From Bdellovibrio bacteriovorus (lineage in GTDB: Bacteria; Bdellovibrionota; Bdellovibrionia; Bdellovibrionales; Bdellovibrionaceae), in contig NZ_LUKF01000018.1 of the NCBI RefSeq assembly GCF_001592755.1, forward strand, positions 1-64,000: DNA of 64,000 nucleotides. The letters run 5' to 3'. The notes beneath the pieces were generated by a model. That model was not told the DNA's origin and did no database searches. It worked only from the letters and a program-made list of their open reading frames with translations. How positions within the stretch are numbered: position 1 is the stretch's first letter; the number at the start of each line of letters is the position of its first letter. This document shows positions 35,608-43,649 of the stretch, in pieces. Position numbers and translations under genes: made by a program.

Positions 35608-37749
35608 ATGGATACAAAACGTTTGCCGTGGTGGACTTGGGTTCTTCCTTTCGTCGTTCTCTCTTTGGGGACTTGGGCGAGTCTGCCTTTTACATCTATC
35701 CAGGGAGTCTACTGGATTTATTTTCCAATCAATCTAGCTGTCGCGATGACTCTGTGGTGGGGGCCCCGTGTTCTGATTGCGGTTTTCTTGAATGGTCTTT
35801 TAGCGGCTCCACTTTTGGATCTTCCTCGGCCTGTTTTGTATCCCATTTATGCCGTTCCTGAAACTTTGGAAGTTTTCATGGCATGGATGCTGGTCAAAGA
35901 ACGTTTCAAAACTTTTTCGTCTTGGCGAGCCAGCCCCAAGAATATCACGCTCTTTTCCGTGTACGGAATTTTGATCCCCTCTGTCGTGGCTTCAGCGTTG
36001 ATTCAGGCAATTTTTGTTTTTACAAAATTCAGTTCTCCAGAAGCTTTTTTATGGAACACTCTGGTCACTTCTATTGGCGATATGACGGGTGCCGTATTTA
36101 TCACGCTGCCGGCGATGATCTTGGTAACGCCGTCTTTGTTTAAGCGAGACCTTTCGTTATTTCCGATCGACTCTCGTCCTCCCCTTCGCATCTCCTATTT
36201 AACCAAGAAAGAACGCCTCGTATGGATTGCGGGCATCACCGGAGCGGTGTTCTTAGGTATGTCGGCCCCTTTCACCCAAACCTGGTATGTATTTGGTATT
36301 GGTCTGTTACTTTCAGCCGCTTGGTACGGGCTTTATGCCGCGATTCTAATGAACACCATCATCATGATGTTGGCCGTTCCGCTGCCGAAGCTTCTCAACC
36401 TGCCATGGGCCAATGATCCCTTTGTTTTACAGACACCGGCGACACTTTTGACTCTTTGTTATTGTTCTCTTCTTACGGGTGCCGCCATCACGACCTTGAC
36501 GGACAAACTTGTCAAACTTCGCGAAACCGAAAGTGAACTTAAAGCAGCACGGGATCAAGCCGAGGACGCGTCTCAAGCAAAGTCGGAGTTTTTGGCACGC
36601 ATGAGCCACGAGATCAGAACCCCTTTAAATTCGGTCCTGGGAATGTTGGAACTTCTGAAAGAAACCCAGCTTTCAAAAGATCAAGCGCGGTATTTAACTT
36701 TGTTCAGTCATGCCGGTGAAAACTTAAAAGCCTTGATCAATGACCTTTTAGATTTTTCTAAAATCGAAGCGAAAGCCTTGAGTGTTGAAAACGTCAGCTA
36801 CAATCTGCACGCCACCGTTCGCAGCGTATTTGAAATTTTGCAAATTAAAGCCGAAGAAAAAGGTCTGCACTTTGAGCTGCAACTAGAAAACTCGGTTCCT
36901 GTTCAACAATGGGGAGACCCCACTCGGTTGCGCCAAGTGCTTTTCAATCTTATCGGAAACGCACTTAAATTCACTTCAGAAGGAAACGTCAAAGTCATCG
37001 TTAGAATCGTGAACGAAGGTGGCGAGAAAATATCTATTGAGGTGCAAGACACCGGCATCGGCATTCCTCGCGAGAAACAAGCAAAACTCTTTTCTCCTTT
37101 CTTTCAAGCGGATGTCGGAATTTCCAGAAAGTATGGCGGTACTGGATTGGGCCTGGTGATCTCGAAAAATCTTGTCGAGATTATGGGCGGAACTTTAGAA
37201 ATGAAAAGCCTTGCGGGTCGAGGTACGACATTCCGTATTCTTTTGCCTCATCGTCCCGATACCACCACACATCTTGAAAAGAAATCATCTCCGGCAGCAG
37301 CGTGGAGCACACTTTTTCCAAACAAGCGCTTTCGCATTCTTTTAGTGGATGACTCTGAAGACAATCGGGTCCTTATTATCCACTACCTAAAGAATCTTCC
37401 TTTTGACTGTGAAGAGGCCGTAAACGGACAAGAAGCCGTCGAAAAATTCAAAGCCAAACGCTATGACTTGATTTTCATGGATATGCAAATGCCTATCATG
37501 ACAGGTTACAAAGCGACAGAGACGATTCGTCATTGGGAACAAGAGATGAAAATTCCGCACACGCCCATTATTGCGTTAACGGCCACTGCGGTGGTGGAAG
37601 ATTTAAATCGGACATTAACGTCGGGATGCGATGCCTATGCCGTCAAACCAGTAAAGAAAGCCGAGATTGTTCAGATCCTGGTTCAAAGCTTAACGACGAA
37701 ATCGCCTTTAAAAGATGACTTCAGTGAGCCACCATCTGCGACAATGTGA
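35608..37749 (+). CDS. MASE1 hybrid sensor histidine kinase
   Basis: A 713-residue protein. Eight or so membrane segments at residues ~10-300 form a MASE1-type sensor. A short coiled coil leads to the kinase with phospho-acceptor His ~334 (SHEIRTPLNSVLGM), N box (VLFNLIGNALKF), G1 (DTGIGIP) and G2 (GGTGLGL). A C-terminal receiver domain has LLVDDSEDN, phospho-acceptor Asp ~625 (FMDMQMPIM), ALTATA and the Lys of AVKPVKK. It probably passes phosphate on to an Hpt protein, but no partner is nearby, so it is an orphan. The last 67 bases overlap the convergent thioesterase gene. Confidence 0.94.
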   Translation: MDTKRLPWWTWVLPFVVLSLGTWASLPFTSIQGVYWIYFPINLAVAMTLWWGPRVLIAVFLNGLLAAPLLDLPRPVLYPIYAVPETLEVFMAWMLVKERFKTFSSWRASPKNITLFSVYGILIPSVVASALIQAIFVFTKFSSPEAFLWNTLVTSIGDMTGAVFITLPAMILVTPSLFKRDLSLFPIDSRPPLRISYLTKKERLVWIAGITGAVFLGMSAPFTQTWYVFGIGLLLSAAWYGLYAAILMNTIIMMLAVPLPKLLNLPWANDPFVLQTPATLLTLCYCSLLTGAAITTLTDKLVKLRETESELKAARDQAEDASQAKSEFLARMSHEIRTPLNSVLGMLELLKETQLSKDQARYLTLFSHAGENLKALINDLLDFSKIEAKALSVENVSYNLHATVRSVFEILQIKAEEKGLHFELQLENSVPVQQWGDPTRLRQVLFNLIGNALKFTSEGNVKVIVRIVNEGGEKISIEVQDTGIGIPREKQAKLFSPFFQADVGISRKYGGTGLGLVISKNLVEIMGGTLEMKSLAGRGTTFRILLPHRPDTTTHLEKKSSPAAAWSTLFPNKRFRILLVDDSEDNRVLIIHYLKNLPFDCEEAVNGQEAVEKFKAKRYDLIFMDMQMPIMTGYKATETIRHWEQEMKIPHTPIIALTATAVVEDLNRTLTSGCDAYAVKPVKKAEIVQILVQSLTTKSPLKDDFSEPPSATM

Positions 37750-38135
37750 GATTGAATAATTCCGCGAACTTTTCCTTTTGTTTGAAGAGTTTTATAAAAC
37801 TCTTCTTCCTCTTCGCTGGAAGGAAACTTACAAATCACTTCAAAGTCTGTTTCAACCGGGCGAAGATATTGGATTTCGCCTTTGGCGATGACGATGTTTT
37901 CTGTAGGAATATTGCGTTCTTTCAGACCTGCGAGAACTAGAGCATAAGCAGCAAGCACCGTCACGGCATACTGACTTCCGCCAAAGGCCGTACCTTTGTG
38001 ATTCTTGCTTTTTTCTAAAGCCACTTTAAAATGCACTTCATGCGAACGAAAAGTAATAAACTCAATGCCGAGATGCTCGTAAAGAGTGATCTTATCTTTA
38101 AGAATGTTTATGAGCTCTTGCGGATTTACTTCCAC
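37683..38135 (-). CDS. YiiD-type hot-dog thioesterase domain protein
   Basis: A 150-residue single-domain protein. HKGTAFGGSQYAVTVLAAYALV and IVIAKGEIQYLRPV are the two signature parts of the YiiD C-terminal/hot-dog thioesterase fold, which hydrolyses acyl-CoA or acyl-ACP thioesters. The substrate is unknown. The 3' end overlaps the end of the histidine kinase gene on the other strand by 67 bases, and its ATG overlaps the end of the rhodanese-like gene by ten bases on the same strand, so it is likely made from the same transcript. Confidence 0.82.
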   Translation of the reverse strand: MEVNPQELINILKDKITLYEHLGIEFITFRSHEVHFKVALEKSKNHKGTAFGGSQYAVTVLAAYALVLAGLKERNIPTENIVIAKGEIQYLRPVETDFEVICKFPSSEEEEEFYKTLQTKGKVRGIIQSHIVADGGSLKSSFKGDFVVKL

Positions 38136-38971
38136 TGCTCATAACCTCCCGCAAAGTTCGTGGCTTTTTTAAAGCCCAGATACTGTAAAGCATAGGTCGC
38201 GGCTCCGGAGCGGACACCGTGATTGCTAATCACCAGAATGCGTGTGTCTTTGCCAATGTTTTTTTCAGAAAGAAGTCTTTCGATCTTTTTATCAGGAAGA
38301 CCTTTTTCACCAAAGAAGGACGTCCAATCAATATTCAGGACCGGCGCTTTGACTTCGCTCATTTGAGCTAAACTGCGCAAAGCAAATTCCTGTGATGAGC
38401 GTACGTCCAAAATCACAAGGCCATTGCCACCATTCAAAGCCTGAATTTTAAATGTCTTAAAATCTACGGCCAGTTCCTCTTGAACTTTAGGTTTCCAGTA
38501 AGGTTTATTCTGAACGGGAGGCACTTCCCGTGTCGTATTCATTTCACGATAAGAATTATGAATGACTGTATAAACGTCTTTCACGCCTAGAACTTTTAAA
38601 GTCCAAGCAATACGTCCTTCTTCGCCCGCGCCTTGAGGCCCTTTCCCGAGCACTAAAACTTTTGTGTCCGGATCAACACCAATTAAAGACAAGCGACGAG
38701 CCAATGCAAAGAGGTCACCTTGCAGAAGCCCTCGAGATTTAGGGTTTTGTGAAGAGAAGTCTTCCCAGCGCACATTGATCGCTCCGGGCACATGTAAAAG
38801 ATTAAACTCAAATGGAGGACGCGCATCCAGGATCACCGGATTGCCTTTGATAAGCTTTTCAGCCGTGACACTTTCACCCATCACCGGCTCTTCAGAAACA
38901 ACTTTCGTAGGCTGTTGCTGACATCCTAAAAAAAGAACCAAACTGATCAATGTTAAAACAAAGATTCTCAT
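38126..38971 (-). CDS. Tandem rhodanese-like lipoprotein without catalytic cysteines
   Basis: A 281-residue protein with lipobox FLGC (residue ~17). Two rhodanese domains are visible: the first with PVILDARPPFEFNLLHVPGAINVRW, in part, and the second with VILDVRSSQEFALRS and the C-terminal GGYEQWK ending. The active-site loop of the second domain reads SNHGVRSG where catalytic members have Cys-x4-Arg, and the first reads GKGPQGAGEEGR, so neither has the sulfur-carrying Cys. It is probably a binding protein rather than a sulfurtransferase. Transcribed from the lysS direction through the repeat at 38988. Confidence 0.85.
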   Translation of the reverse strand: MRIFVLTLISLVLFLGCQQQPTKVVSEEPVMGESVTAEKLIKGNPVILDARPPFEFNLLHVPGAINVRWEDFSSQNPKSRGLLQGDLFALARRLSLIGVDPDTKVLVLGKGPQGAGEEGRIAWTLKVLGVKDVYTVIHNSYREMNTTREVPPVQNKPYWKPKVQEELAVDFKTFKIQALNGGNGLVILDVRSSQEFALRSLAQMSEVKAPVLNIDWTSFFGEKGLPDKKIERLLSEKNIGKDTRILVISNHGVRSGAATYALQYLGFKKATNFAGGYEQWK

Positions 38972-38987
38972 TCACGTCCCCCTTCAC

Positions 38988-39100
38988 ACCAAGTGCGTAA
39001 CAAAATGGTCGCGGCCGCGGCGCGAGGAGGAAGGCGTACTCCCAGTACGCCGACGACGAGCAACAAAGGCCCCGGCCATTTTGTTAGCACCCTACTTGGT
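38988..39100. repeat. Dispersed hairpin repeat, copy 3 (lysS end to rhodanese gene)
   Basis: The core GGCGCGAGGAGGAAGGCGTAC, loop, GTACGCCGACGACGAGCAAC is nearly identical to copy 1 (split here: first part 39019-39039, second 39045-39065). Outer arms differ: ACCAAGT, a gap, TAACAAAATGG then CGCGGCC on the left, and the mirror on the right (17 of 19 in the inner block, plus 7 of 7 in the outer ACCAAGT). The right arm contains the last two lysS codons and its stop, so the left arm is an inverted near-copy of the lysS end. Confidence 0.85.
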
Positions 39101-40570
39101 AATTCTCATTGTAGGGAAGAAGATGATATCCCGGATACTTGGACGATCCGTCATAATCATCACAATACGTTCGATACCAATTCCCACGCCACCTGTCGGC
39201 GGCATACCTGCGTCGATGGCTAGCAAGAAGTCTTCATCCATCGGATGCGCTTCTTCGTCATTCGCGCGGTTGGCTTCTTGTTCTTTCAAACGTGCCAATT
39301 GATCTTCTGGATCATTCAGCTCAGAATACGCATTACCGATCTCCATGCAAGCGGCGAACGGCTCAAAGCGCTCAACCAAACGACCATCGCGACGGTGAAT
39401 CTTGGTCAGTGGAGAAATCTCTACCGGGTGATCCATCACGAATGTCGGTTGCCACAAGTGTTGCTCTGCTGTCAGTTCGAAAAGCTCCATGATCATCTCG
39501 CCTTTTTTACCAGGCTTTTCAATGTCGCCACCGTTTTTACGGATGGCTTGGAACAATTCTTCTTCGGTCGCTTTATCTGGATCAATGCCCGCGTATTCGC
39601 GAACACCGTCAAAGACCGTCAGACGGCGCCAAGGAGGAGTGAAATCAATTTCTTTCCCTTGATAAGACACCTTCATGCTGCCTGTGATTTTCAAAGCCAG
39701 CTGCGAAATCAACTCTTCAAATTGTTTCATTTGATAGTTGTAGTCAGTGTAAGCTTCGTAGAACTCTAGCAACGCGAACTCTGGATTGTGAGTGCGGTCG
39801 ATACCTTCATTACGGAAGTTTTTAGAAATTTCGTAAACTTTTTCAAAGCCACCCACGATCAGGCGTTTCAAATAAAGCTCTGGCGAAATTCTCATGTAAA
39901 GCTTCATATCCAAAGCTTTGTGATGAGTTGTAAATGGAGTCGCCGCAGCACCACCATACACCGGCTGCAAGGTCGGAGTTTCCACTTCCATGAAACCACG
40001 GTCGTCTAAGAAACGACGGATTTCTTTGATGATTTTAGAGCGAGTTTCAAAAACTTTGCGAGACTCTGCATCCGAGATCAAATCCAAGTGACGGTGGCGA
40101 TATTTGATTTCGATATCTTGAACACCGTGGAATTTTTCTGGCAAGGGCTCAATGGTCTTTGTCAAAATTTGGAAGCTTTTTACGTAAATTGAAAACTCGC
40201 CTTTTTGAGATTTAAAGACATAACCTTCGATACCCACGATATCGCCCAAATCCACAAGGTTGAAAGCTTCACGGTCTTTTTCAGCAAGCTCTTCGGTTTT
40301 AACGTAAACTTGCACTGTGCCCGTTTGGTCTTGCACGTTGAAGAAAGAAGCCTTCCCCATCATACGCAAAGTCATCAAACGACCCGCGATACGGTAAGAG
40401 AACTCAGGCTTCTTTTCACCGGCTTGCAAAGTGGCCGCGTGCTCAGCAACAACTTCAGCGATCTTCGCTTTGTTTTCAAAAACGTACGGATAAGGATTGA
40501 TACCTTTTTCACGAAGAGCATGAAGTTTTTTACGTTTTTCCGCTCTGAGTGGATTTTCATGAATGGACAT
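39092..40570 (-). CDS. lysS: Lysyl-tRNA synthetase (class II)
   Basis: A 492-residue class II synthetase from the ATG at 40570, chosen because TTGGAG lies nine bases upstream. An N-terminal OB-fold anticodon-binding domain (SYRIAGRLMTLRMMGKASFF, in part) is followed by motif 1, motif 2 (FRNEGIDRTHNPEF) and motif 3 (GIGIERIVM). Length is normal. Downstream of the aldolase gene but separated by a hairpin terminator. The 3' end enters the right arm of the dispersed repeat. Confidence 0.97.
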   Translation of the reverse strand: MSIHENPLRAEKRKKLHALREKGINPYPYVFENKAKIAEVVAEHAATLQAGEKKPEFSYRIAGRLMTLRMMGKASFFNVQDQTGTVQVYVKTEELAEKDREAFNLVDLGDIVGIEGYVFKSQKGEFSIYVKSFQILTKTIEPLPEKFHGVQDIEIKYRHRHLDLISDAESRKVFETRSKIIKEIRRFLDDRGFMEVETPTLQPVYGGAAATPFTTHHKALDMKLYMRISPELYLKRLIVGGFEKVYEISKNFRNEGIDRTHNPEFALLEFYEAYTDYNYQMKQFEELISQLALKITGSMKVSYQGKEIDFTPPWRRLTVFDGVREYAGIDPDKATEEELFQAIRKNGGDIEKPGKKGEMIMELFELTAEQHLWQPTFVMDHPVEISPLTKIHRRDGRLVERFEPFAACMEIGNAYSELNDPEDQLARLKEQEANRANDEEAHPMDEDFLLAIDAGMPPTGGVGIGIERIVMIMTDRPSIRDIIFFPTMRITK

Positions 40571-40598
40571 TAAATTGAGCTCCAAAAATTATTACGAG

Positions 40599-40644
40599 GA
40601 AAAAGAACCTGGTACCTTTTTCCCACGAAGGGAAGCAGGTACCT
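40599..40644 (-). terminator. Terminator hairpin after the aldolase gene
   Basis: On the minus strand GGTACCT, TTCCC, loop, GGGAA, AGGTACC, then AGGTTCTTTTTCC. The stem is interrupted by a small internal loop. Each arm contains GGTACC, itself a palindrome, so the element can also be read as two direct copies of AGGTACCTTT separated by 20 bases. Confidence 0.6.
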
Positions 40645-40651
40645 TTGAGAA

Positions 40652-41575
40652 TTATAGTTTTTTGCCGGCGAAGGCTTCCATGACGTTGTGAAGAAGTTCA
40701 AGAGCTTCTTTCTTTGGACGTTGGAAGGCGTTGCGGCCCATGATCGAACCGAAACCGCCACCTTGAGCTAGATCCGAAACCTCTTTCAAGATTTCTTCAG
40801 TGCCCTTGGCTTCTCCACCAGAGAAGATCACGATGCGTTTACCAGCAAAGCAAGATTGAACAACGTGACGAGCGCGGTCTGCCAATGAAGAGACTTTGAT
40901 ACCTTGTTCTTGGTAAACTTTTGCCGCTGCGGCTTGTTCGATGTGAGCTGTTGGCGGTTTTACCTTGATGATGTGGGCGCCCAACTGAGCGGCGATGTGT
41001 GCAGAGTACGCGATCACGTCGATAGCAGTTTCACCCTCTTTAGAGATTTGTTCACCACGAGCGTAAGACCAGATCACAACAACAAGACCCGCTGCTTTCG
41101 CTTCACGAGCCGCTTGCGCGATTTCTTCGTATTGACCTTTGCGTTCTGCAGATCCTGGGTAGATTGTGAAACCGATACCCACGCAACCCAATCTCAAAGC
41201 ATCGTCGATGTAAGACGTCAATGCAGAGTGCGGGCGCTTGTCTGTGTAAAGAGTGTCAGAGTTATTGATTTTAAGAATCAATGGGATTTCGCCCGCGAAG
41301 TCACGAGCCACAGCTTCGATAGCGCCCAGTGGAGCCGCATAAGCATTACAACCAGACTCGATCGCCAATTGAATGTGGTAAGCAGGATCATAACCATCTG
41401 GATTTTTTGCGAAAGAGCGAGCCGGACCGTGTTCGAAACCTTGGTCCACCGGCAAGATCACCATTTTACCTGTGCCTGCAAGTTTACCGTGATTCATGAT
41501 GCGAGCCATATTAGCTAGCACTCCAGGATTATCAGCTCCGTACCAACTTAAAATCTCTCTAACTCTAGGTGTCAT
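40652..41575 (-). CDS. fbaB: Class I (DhnA-type) fructose-bisphosphate aldolase
   Basis: A 307-residue archaeal-type class I aldolase that interconverts fructose 1,6-bisphosphate and the two triose phosphates by a Schiff base. Motifs: LPVDQGFEHGP, the active-site Lys ~204 in HIIKVKPPT, GIGFTIYPGS, SYARG, and FSGGEAKG with the phosphate-binding GRNAFQRP. Lengths and motifs are typical of FbaB. It is preceded by a 198-base intergenic region that also serves the divergent nfu gene, and followed by a hairpin terminator. Confidence 0.93.
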   Translation of the reverse strand: MTPRVREILSWYGADNPGVLANMARIMNHGKLAGTGKMVILPVDQGFEHGPARSFAKNPDGYDPAYHIQLAIESGCNAYAAPLGAIEAVARDFAGEIPLILKINNSDTLYTDKRPHSALTSYIDDALRLGCVGIGFTIYPGSAERKGQYEEIAQAAREAKAAGLVVVIWSYARGEQISKEGETAIDVIAYSAHIAAQLGAHIIKVKPPTAHIEQAAAAKVYQEQGIKVSSLADRARHVVQSCFAGKRIVIFSGGEAKGTEEILKEVSDLAQGGGFGSIMGRNAFQRPKKEALELLHNVMEAFAGKKL

Positions 41576-41718
41576 CTCTGCTTCCCTTTCGATTAATCAG
41601 CGTAACTTCAAATAAAGCTCACAAAATAGACTGCAAAACCGCATAAATTGAGGCTTAAGCCGAGATAAGTTAGTAATATTTTTTGAGATAATCAAGCGCG
41701 TCTCATGGATTAACACGC

Positions 41719-41745
41719 TTGGCAGAAAACACTCTGTGATATACT
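41719..41745 (+). promoter_or_regulatory. Sigma-70-type promoter for the nfu-MATE pair
   Basis: TTGGCA, 15 bases, TATACT, with a TGA directly before the -10 that makes it an extended -10. The spacing is shorter than ideal, so the extended -10 probably carries the activity. Confidence 0.5.
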
Positions 41746-41773
41746 GTGCCTTGTCCGCAAAAGAGGTCTTTTT

Positions 41774-42319
41774 ATGAATAAAGTGACGTTCGAAAACACA
41801 CCCAATCCCTCAACCATGAAGTTTCTTTTAGGAAAACAAGTGACTTCAGAAGGATTTGACTGCCCGACAGCCGAAGAAGCTGAACGTTCGCCTTTGGCCT
41901 CGAAAATCTTTGGCTTCCCTTGGACAAGCTCCGTTTACGTCGGTCCTGATTTTATCACTGTGACTAAGCAAGACTGGGTCGACTGGGATCTTCTTGCTCA
42001 ACCTTTAAGCGGATTGATTCAAGAGCACATGGATCGCGATGAACCGGTCGTGGTTGAGTTTGTCGCCATGCCTGAAGACGATGAAAACGACTTGCCGATT
42101 GTTCGTAACATCAAGTCGGTTCTAAACCGTGAAATCCGCCCTGTGGTGGCTTTGGATGGTGGCGACATCGCTTTCTATAAATACGAAAACAATATTCTTT
42201 ACATCCACATGAAGGGTGCATGCTCCGGATGTCCAAGTTCGCAAATCACGTTGAAAGACGGCATCGAAACGCGAATGAAGGAACTTTTCCCGGAGATTCA
42301 AGAAGTTGTCTCAGTCTAA
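41774..42319 (+). CDS. Nfu-type iron-sulfur scaffold/carrier protein
   Basis: A 181-residue protein with the N-terminal Nfu domain (FENTPNPSTMKF, GFPWTSSVYVGPDFITVTK, in part) followed by the C-terminal NifU-like domain with the cluster-binding CxxC (GACSGCPSS, Cys ~151 and ~154). Two monomers bind a 4Fe-4S cluster through these cysteines and pass it to target apoproteins. The domain order is that of the mitochondrial/alphaproteobacterial type. The 3' end overlaps the TTG start of the MATE gene by 14 bases. Confidence 0.93.
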   Translation: MNKVTFENTPNPSTMKFLLGKQVTSEGFDCPTAEEAERSPLASKIFGFPWTSSVYVGPDFITVTKQDWVDWDLLAQPLSGLIQEHMDRDEPVVVEFVAMPEDDENDLPIVRNIKSVLNREIRPVVALDGGDIAFYKYENNILYIHMKGACSGCPSSQITLKDGIETRMKELFPEIQEVVSV

Positions 42320-43649
42320 ATTTTTTCATGAAAGTAAACTCTTAGCCAAACTTTCAGGTCCCATCGTTGTCGGCCAAGTAGGTCAGAATCTGATCACACT
42401 CGCCGACACGATCATGGTGGGAGCTTTAGGTCCGTTGGCTTTAAGCGCTTCGGCTTTTGCCGGAAGTGTTTTTATTGTCTTTTTGATTTTTGGTATCGGC
42501 ATGCTTTCGCCGATCACCGCCTTGTTTGCCCGCATGCAGGGACAAGAAAACTACCCTTACGGAGGAGTGCTTCTTCGTCACAGTGTTTTTGTGGCCTTGG
42601 GAGTGAGTGCTTTCACCATTGGATTGCTTTATCTGCTTGCGCCGAATCTGCATTGGTTTGGACAAACGCCCGACGTTTTGGAATTAGGAAGCAGTTTCTT
42701 TAAGATCATTACGTGGTCGATTCTTCCCAGCTTGATTTATCAGACTTACAAACAATTCACCGATGGCATCGGTAAAACTAAAGTTGCCATGTATGTGATG
42801 ATGTTGGGCGTAGTCCTGAATATCGCCGGCAACTATGTTTTGATTCATGGGCATTATGGATTTCCTAAAATGGGACTTGATGGGGCCGCCTGGGCGACGC
42901 TGATAGCGCGTATCGTGATGGCGGTGATCATGATGCTTTATGTTCATGTGCATCCTCACTTTAAGCATTACATGCAAGAGCGTTGGACTCACCGCTTCGA
43001 TCACCATCTTTTAAAAAATCTGATTCGCTTAGGTATTCCGAATGGACTGACTTATATCTTTGAAGTCGGTGCCTTTTCAACGGCCGCCGTGATGATGGGA
43101 TGGTTTGGTGCGGGACCACTCGCCGCTCACCAAATCACGATCAGTCTGGCGAGTACGAGCTTTCTTATCACTTTAGGAATTGGTATCGCGGCTTCCATTC
43201 GCGTGGGTTACGAACTAGGTCGCGGGGATTATTCTTTAGCGCGTTTTGCTGGATTCACAGCGATAAAACTGGGCGGCGCTTACATGAGCTTGTGTGCTCT
43301 TGGATTTTTCTTTTTACGCGAGTGGTTTCCAACCTTCTATGTGAAAGATGCTGATGTTATTGCCTGGGCTGCACAGTTTTTCATTGTCGTTGCCATCTTT
43401 GAAGTCTTTGACGGTGTTCAAGCCGTGGCGATCGGGGCTTTGCGTGGAATGAGCGATACGCAATGGCCAAGTATCATCGCATTTTTCGCATACTGGATTA
43501 TGGGTTTGCCGTTGGGATACTTATTGGCATTTCACCTTGGCGTGGGACCCGTCGGAATTTGGATTGGTCTTTTGATCGGCCTGATTTTCGCGGCCATTCT
43601 TCTGACATGGAGATTCCATGTTCTTAGTAAAAGATTTTTGAAGAACTAA
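42306..43649 (+). CDS. MATE-family multidrug/Na+ antiporter
   Basis: A 447-residue membrane protein of about 12 helices in two MATE halves (PIVVGQVGQNLITLADTIMVG, in part, and LIRLGIPNGLTYIFEVGAF, in part). The best start is TTG at 42306, which places KLLAKLSGPIVVGQ at the family-typical distance. The ATG visible just after is in another frame. The start overlaps nfu by 14 bases, so coupling is likely. Substrate unknown. The gene converges on the large lipoprotein gene and overlaps it by four bases. Confidence 0.9.
   Translation: MSQSKFFHESKLLAKLSGPIVVGQVGQNLITLADTIMVGALGPLALSASAFAGSVFIVFLIFGIGMLSPITALFARMQGQENYPYGGVLLRHSVFVALGVSAFTIGLLYLLAPNLHWFGQTPDVLELGSSFFKIITWSILPSLIYQTYKQFTDGIGKTKVAMYVMMLGVVLNIAGNYVLIHGHYGFPKMGLDGAAWATLIARIVMAVIMMLYVHVHPHFKHYMQERWTHRFDHHLLKNLIRLGIPNGLTYIFEVGAFSTAAVMMGWFGAGPLAAHQITISLASTSFLITLGIGIAASIRVGYELGRGDYSLARFAGFTAIKLGGAYMSLCALGFFFLREWFPTFYVKDADVIAWAAQFFIVVAIFEVFDGVQAVAIGALRGMSDTQWPSIIAFFAYWIMGLPLGYLLAFHLGVGPVGIWIGLLIGLIFAAILLTWRFHVLSKRFLKN

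Noticed and set aside
40904-41518. 204-codon plus-strand frame opposite the aldolase gene
   Set aside because: Antisense to a strongly supported gene, with no start signal.
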